A stretch of 64,000 bases of DNA from Halapricum salinum. Its GTDB lineage: Archaea; Halobacteriota; Halobacteria; Halobacteriales; Haloarculaceae. The notes below the pieces were generated by a model. That model searched no databases. It was not told where the DNA came from and saw only the letters and a list, made by a program, of their open reading frames with translations. Position 1 is the stretch's first letter. Each line of letters begins with the position of its first letter. A program made the position numbers and the translations under genes. Shown here piece after piece: positions 60,714 to 64,000 of this stretch. The DNA is taken from positions 3,154,887 to 3,218,886 of the forward strand of contig NZ_CP031310.1 in the NCBI RefSeq assembly GCF_004799665.1. The letters are read 5' to 3'.

Positions 60714-61091
60714 ATGGATCAGCGTCTCCCCCGACGCTGGCGAGAGGGCGACGTTTTTGAGCACTGCGGTCCAATCAGGGGTGTGTACCGCGCTCGCGAC
60801 GCCGTCGAGAACGAGGAGTGGGCCGCCGCCATCGACGAGGCCGGTGAACGCCTCGACCTGGGAACTGAAGCCCGCTCGCGAGCGGTCGATCTCTTCCTGT
60901 CGAACGTTCCCGACGAGGATCGCTCGAAGGAGGCAGTGCTGGCGACGAGCGTCTACGTCGCCGCACTCACGACGGGCGAACAGCGCTCGCAGAGTGCCGT
61001 CGCCGACGCGACTGGCGTCTCCCGGTTGACGATCCAGCAACGCTGGAAACCGATCCTCGAATCCGCAGGATTAGACGCCCCCGAGTGGTAG
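60714..61091 (+). CDS. TFB-like protein with a single cyclin-type domain
   Basis: Short transcription factor IIB-family protein of 125 aa. Normal archaeal TFB has a zinc ribbon, a B-finger and two cyclin repeats (about 300 aa). Here only one cyclin-like repeat is seen, with EARSRAVDLFLSNVPDEDRSKEAVLATSVYVAAL and SQSAVADATGVSRLTIQQRWK (a helix-turn-helix-like end). No cysteines for a zinc ribbon. Such mini-TFBs are found in haloarchaea and may act as regulators rather than general initiation factors. ATG 60714 with a good TATA box. It converges on coaD with no gap (stop at 61091). Confidence 0.78.
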   Translation: MDQRLPRRWREGDVFEHCGPIRGVYRARDAVENEEWAAAIDEAGERLDLGTEARSRAVDLFLSNVPDEDRSKEAVLATSVYVAALTTGEQRSQSAVADATGVSRLTIQQRWKPILESAGLDAPEW

Positions 61092-61583
61092 TTACTCCTC
61101 GATCGGATCGCGGCCGTCGCGTTCGGGCGTGAGATTGCCGTATTGGTCGATCTCACCGCGGACGATTCGGGTACTGGAGATGATGTCCCCGTCCTCGGCG
61201 TGGACGTGCTCGACGACCTCGATTTCGAGCGGGTCGTAGCCCTTCTCCCCTCGGATCTCGTTGATCCGCCGGCCACCAGTCTGCGTCTCCGGAGAGACGA
61301 CGAGCGCGTCGAACTGCGGCTCGGTGGCGATCCCGGTCGGCTCGGTCAGTTCGCGAATCTCGTACTCCCGATCGAACGCCTCGGCCAAGCGCGACAGTTC
61401 GGCGTCCAGATCACGTTTTCGCTGCTCGAAATCCCGGACGTAACGGTTCTCGTGGCGAGTCCTGGGGGCCAGTTCGTCGCTCGTCAGCCCGACCGTAACG
61501 TCACCGAGCTCGAACGCGCGTTCGAACAGCGCCCGGTGTCCGTCGTGGATCGGGTCGAACGTCCCGCCCAACGCGACCTTCAT
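61092..61583 (-). CDS. coaD: Phosphopantetheine adenylyltransferase
   Basis: Archaeal-type PPAT, 163 aa, transferring AMP to 4'-phosphopantetheine in CoA synthesis. Nucleotidyltransferase motif GGTFDPIHDGHRAL (HxGH-like HDGH) near the start and ISSTRIVRGEI near the end. VTVGLTSDELAPR and the EPQFDALVVSPET region match archaeal PPAT. ATG 61583. Its stop abuts the TFB-like gene stop on the opposite strand. Together with panE the window holds two CoA-pathway genes at distant places. Confidence 0.92.
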   Translation of the reverse strand: MKVALGGTFDPIHDGHRALFERAFELGDVTVGLTSDELAPRTRHENRYVRDFEQRKRDLDAELSRLAEAFDREYEIRELTEPTGIATEPQFDALVVSPETQTGGRRINEIRGEKGYDPLEIEVVEHVHAEDGDIISSTRIVRGEIDQYGNLTPERDGRDPIEE

Positions 61584-61631
61584 ACTCGTCCCCAGGCAGG
61601 CTCTCGGTTTAGTGGCTTCGCTTCGAGCAGT

Positions 61632-62165
61632 TCACTCCGTCTCGGCGTCCTCGACGGAGATTGTTACTGGTTCGGTCGTCTCCTCGTCCTCGTCGTCTTC
61701 CGATAGATACGAGTCGAGGTTGAACACCGTGTTCAACTGCTCTTGAACGTCCCCGACGGCCTCGGAAACGAGTTCGCTCGGCGCGATCGCGCTGTACTCG
61801 TAGGGATTGTTGCCCGCTCCGTCGTTCTCACGTTTGCGCCGCGTGAGTGTCTCCTCCTCGTGCAACTCCGCCAGCGCCTCCCTGACGGTGCTTGGATACA
61901 GGCCCGTCCCGTCGGCGATCTCCTCGCTCGTGCTGTGGGGGTGCTGGCGGAGATGGACGTAGATACGCGCCCGTGTCTCGGTGTCGAGCAACCACGCCAG
62001 CAGATCGACGAGCGTCTCGTCGAACTGCTCAACCGCTTTGTCGGCTTCCTGTTCGAGTCGCTCCCGGACGTTGCCGTCTGCTTCGGTTCCGGCCTCGTCT
62101 TCGGTGTCCGTCTCAGTGACGACCTCGACCTCCTCGCTGTCGTCCGCTGTGTCCTCTGGAGACAT
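61632..62165 (-). CDS. Winged-helix transcriptional regulator
   Basis: DNA-binding protein of 177 aa. The acidic N-terminus (1-45) is probably disordered; a winged helix follows at about 55-115: LLDTETRARIYVHLRQHPHSTSEEIADGTGLYPSTVREALAELHEEETLTRRKREN. This resembles haloarchaeal MarR/ArsR-like helix-turn-helix regulators. The C-terminal half is acidic and may form a dimer or effector region. It lies 48 bases upstream of coaD on the same strand, and 52 bases after pabA on the same strand. Target unknown. Confidence 0.8.
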   Translation of the reverse strand: MSPEDTADDSEEVEVVTETDTEDEAGTEADGNVRERLEQEADKAVEQFDETLVDLLAWLLDTETRARIYVHLRQHPHSTSEEIADGTGLYPSTVREALAELHEEETLTRRKRENDGAGNNPYEYSAIAPSELVSEAVGDVQEQLNTVFNLDSYLSEDDEDEETTEPVTISVEDAETE

Positions 62166-62217
62166 ACGTCGTTTCTACGAGGACAAAAGCCATTCTGGGG
62201 TAAAAACCCTTGCCCCG

Positions 62218-62823
62218 CTACGGACTGAGGAACGACGCTAGCATCTCCTTGCCGTGCTCGGTCAGGATACTCTCGGGGTGGAACTGCACGCCGACGTGTG
62301 GCAGCGAGTCGTGACGGACGCCCATCACGACCGACCGCTCGTCGTCGGTGTGGGCCGTCTCGATCAAACAGTCCGGAAGTGACCCACGCTCGACCGCAAG
62401 CGAGTGATACCGCCCGACTTCGAATCCATCGGGGAGGTTCGCGAACACGCCGCGTCCGTCGTGAGTGATCGCCGACGGCTTGCCGTGGACTACCTCGGGC
62501 GCGTGACCGACGGGTGCGCCGTGGACGGCACACAACGCCTGGTGTCCCAGACACACTCCGAGCGTCGGGATCGACAACGACTCGAAGATCGGCATCGAGA
62601 CGCCCGCGTCCCGGGGATGGCCCGGCCCGGGAGAGACGACGATAGCGTCGGGATCGAGTGCGCGAACCCCGTCGAGATCGATCGCGTCGTTGCGGCGGAC
62701 GATCACCTCGCCGTCGACGCCCCCCAGCCACTGGTCGGTCGTCACGATTTCGCCAACGTACTGGACGAGGTTGTACGCAAAGGAGTCGTAGTTGTCGACG
62801 ACCAGCACTGTCGGGTCAGTCAT
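62218..62823 (-). CDS. pabA: Aminodeoxychorismate/anthranilate synthase component II (glutamine amidotransferase)
   Basis: Class I glutaminase of 201 aa. Motifs: [27 protein letters not shown], the nucleophilic Cys in [10 protein letters not shown] and the catalytic HPE in [10 protein letters not shown]. It makes ammonia for the partner synthase. Its ATG (62821-62823) overlaps the pabB stop by four bases. pabA or trpG cannot be told apart by sequence alone; the partner is more PabB-like, so the folate (4-aminobenzoate) role is favoured. The pabC-type lyase is not next to it here. Confidence 0.9.
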   Translation of the reverse strand: MTDPTVLVVDNYDSFAYNLVQYVGEIVTTDQWLGGVDGEVIVRRNDAIDLDGVRALDPDAIVVSPGPGHPRDAGVSMPIFESLSIPTLGVCLGHQALCAVHGAPVGHAPEVVHGKPSAITHDGRGVFANLPDGFEVGRYHSLAVERGSLPDCLIETAHTDDERSVVMGVRHDSLPHVGVQFHPESILTEHGKEMLASFLSP

Positions 62824-64000
62824 CGCTTCTCACCGTCGCTGGCGGACTGTGAGCTGGCTGCGTCTTCGATCGAGAGATCGGTTCCGCCGTCGAGTGCGGT
62901 GTCGACCGCGTTGATCAACGCCCGGCCCTTGTCGAGCGTCTCCAGGTACTCGCGTTCGGGGATCGAGTCGTGGACGATCCCAGCGCCGACACGCAGATGA
63001 TACTCCGACCCGTAGCGGACGAGCGTCCGGATGACGATGTTCAGCGTCGCCCGCTCGTCGAACCCGAAGAGGCCGATCGAGCCGGTGTAGGGACCGCGCC
63101 GAGTAGATTCGACCTCGTCGATGATCTCCATCGTCCGGGGCTTGGGCGCGCCGGTGATCGTCCCGCCCGGAAAGACGGCGGCGACGGCGTCGGCGAGGTC
63201 GTGTTCGTCCCGCAGTCGTCCTTCGACCAGCGAGACGAGGTGCATCACCTCGCTGTACCGATCTACTCGGCGGTACTCGCTGACGTCGACGCTGCCGTAC
63301 TCGCTGACCTTGCCGAGATCGTTCCGTTCGAGGTCGACCAGCATCGCGTGCTCGGCTCGCTCTTTCTCGTCGCCGGTCAGTTCCGCTGCAAGCGTCGCGT
63401 CTGTTTCTGGATCCTCTCCGCGCGGCCGCGTGCCGGCGATCGGTTCTGTCTCCAGGTGGTCACCCTCACGGTGCAGGAGGAGTTCCGGACTCGCACTCAC
63501 GAGATCGACGCCCGGAAACTCTACCAGGGCGGAGTATGGAGCCGGATTCACGTCACGAAGTGCGTCGAAGACAGCCACCGGATGCACAGCGGCCGGAGCA
63601 GTCAATCGATGCGAGATGTTCGCCTGAAAGGTATCGCCGTCGCGGATGTACTGCTTGACCCGGCGGACCCGGTCGGCGAAAGCCGCCTCCCCGCAGTCGC
63701 TCTCGAAGGTCGCTTCCGTGCGTTCGGCCGGCGGCGAGCCGACCGACCGATCGCCCTCGACCACCGCACTTGCGAGGTCCAGCGCGCGTTCTCGGCCGTG
63801 TTCGTAAGCCGATAGGGGGTCTTCGAAGCCTCGCTCACCGTTGCCGGACTGCCCGTCGACGTCCCCGAGACGCGGGCAGGCAGTGACGTGCAGCGTCGTC
63901 GCTCCATCGCGTGGCTCCTCCCAGGCTGCGAGTCGGTCGTAGATACCGAGTTGCAGCCACGGGAGGTCGCGGTCGCTGGTGGCGCTCTCAGGGAGGTGCT
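62820..64000 (-). CDS. pabB: Aminodeoxychorismate synthase component I, 5' part outside the window
   Basis: Chorismate-binding enzyme, at least 393 aa visible; the frame stays open to the window edge, so the start lies beyond 64000. Motifs: [19 protein letters not shown], the [25 protein letters not shown] region, [40 protein letters not shown] and [20 protein letters not shown]. The chorismate-binding PIAGTRPRG site and LVDLERND support aminodeoxychorismate synthase rather than TrpE. N-terminal text [18 protein letters not shown] also fits. The C-terminus is a short Ser/Glu tail (SDGEKR). Coupled to pabA by a four-base overlap. Confidence 0.9.
   Translation of the reverse strand, partial: HLPESATSDRDLPWLQLGIYDRLAAWEEPRDGATTLHVTACPRLGDVDGQSGNGERGFEDPLSAYEHGRERALDLASAVVEGDRSVGSPPAERTEATFESDCGEAAFADRVRRVKQYIRDGDTFQANISHRLTAPAAVHPVAVFDALRDVNPAPYSALVEFPGVDLVSASPELLLHREGDHLETEPIAGTRPRGEDPETDATLAAELTGDEKERAEHAMLVDLERNDLGKVSEYGSVDVSEYRRVDRYSEVMHLVSLVEGRLRDEHDLADAVAAVFPGGTITGAPKPRTMEIIDEVESTRRGPYTGSIGLFGFDERATLNIVIRTLVRYGSEYHLRVGAGIVHDSIPEREYLETLDKGRALINAVDTALDGGTDLSIEDAASSQSASDGEKR

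Overview
The window is chromosomal DNA of a halophilic archaeon (class Halobacteria). The encoded proteins are strongly acidic, the DNA is GC-rich with G/C third positions, and most genes have an A/T-rich box about 25-35 bases before the ATG, as in haloarchaeal leaderless mRNAs. The gene content is archaeal: Nop5/fibrillarin, RfcL, RPA, LSm-eL37, a TFB-like protein, TrmB and archaeal GluRS. The genus cannot be fixed from the sequence alone.

Layout. 1-2.5 kb: tail of a universal stress protein and an MrfA/Hrq1-type helicase. 2.5-9.4 kb: surface region with a LolA-like lipoprotein, a nucleotide-sugar and glycan cluster (sugar nucleotidyltransferase, two SDR epimerases, GT2) and an A/T-richer PQQ-repeat lipoprotein. 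9.5-13.3 kb: box C/D RNP pair nop5-flpA, gshA, a hypothetical and a DUF2237 protein. 13.5-16.9 kb: accessory patch with a giant glycine-repeat (YadA-head-like) protein carrying an S74-type chaperone domain and broken by one in-frame stop, a decayed PIN toxin, and an AbrB/MazF toxin-antitoxin pair. 16.9-31.4 kb: rfcL, a histidine kinase, methylmalonyl-CoA epimerase and mutase with an antisense DUF2892 gene between them, HAD and GNAT proteins, a LarA-type nickel racemase, a response regulator, an Lhr helicase, TrmB, an SMR pump and HtpX. 31.5-40.9 kb: divergent leuS/gltX, a squalene/phytoene synthase, korAB and a flavin reductase-like protein. 40.9-41.25 kb: a gene-free stretch packed with perfect hairpins. 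41.25-50.7 kb: RibD-C reductase, FeS-type photolyase, NifU-like protein, panE, a degenerate histidine kinase, purF, eL37, LSm and a 53-aa zinc-ribbon protein. 50.8-54.5 kb: RPA operon (rpa, rpap, phosphoesterase). 54.8-55.6 kb: creatininase/ArfB family. 55.6-60.3 kb: probable small island (DUF2267, amphi-Trp, Usp, P-type ATPase) between tRNA-Leu 3'-end-like repeats. 60.3-64 kb: tRNA-Leu(UAG), a 44-aa DnaJ-type zinc protein, a single-cyclin-domain TFB-like protein, coaD, a winged-helix regulator and pabA-pabB (pabB runs off the window).

How they work together. The core modules are information processing (nop5/flpA, rfcL, rpa operon, LSm/eL37, leuS, gltX), central and cofactor metabolism (korAB, methylmalonyl-CoA, coaD, panE, riboflavin/F420 precursor enzymes, pab), and surface glycosylation. 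The less conserved layer is in three places: the repeat-protein/TA patch at 13.5-16.9 kb, the hairpin array at 40.9-41.15 kb, and the tRNA-Leu-linked stress cassette at 55.6-60.3 kb. Three small genes were found by direct reading: eL37 (57 aa), a 53-aa zinc-ribbon protein and a 44-aa protein with two CxxCxGxG motifs.
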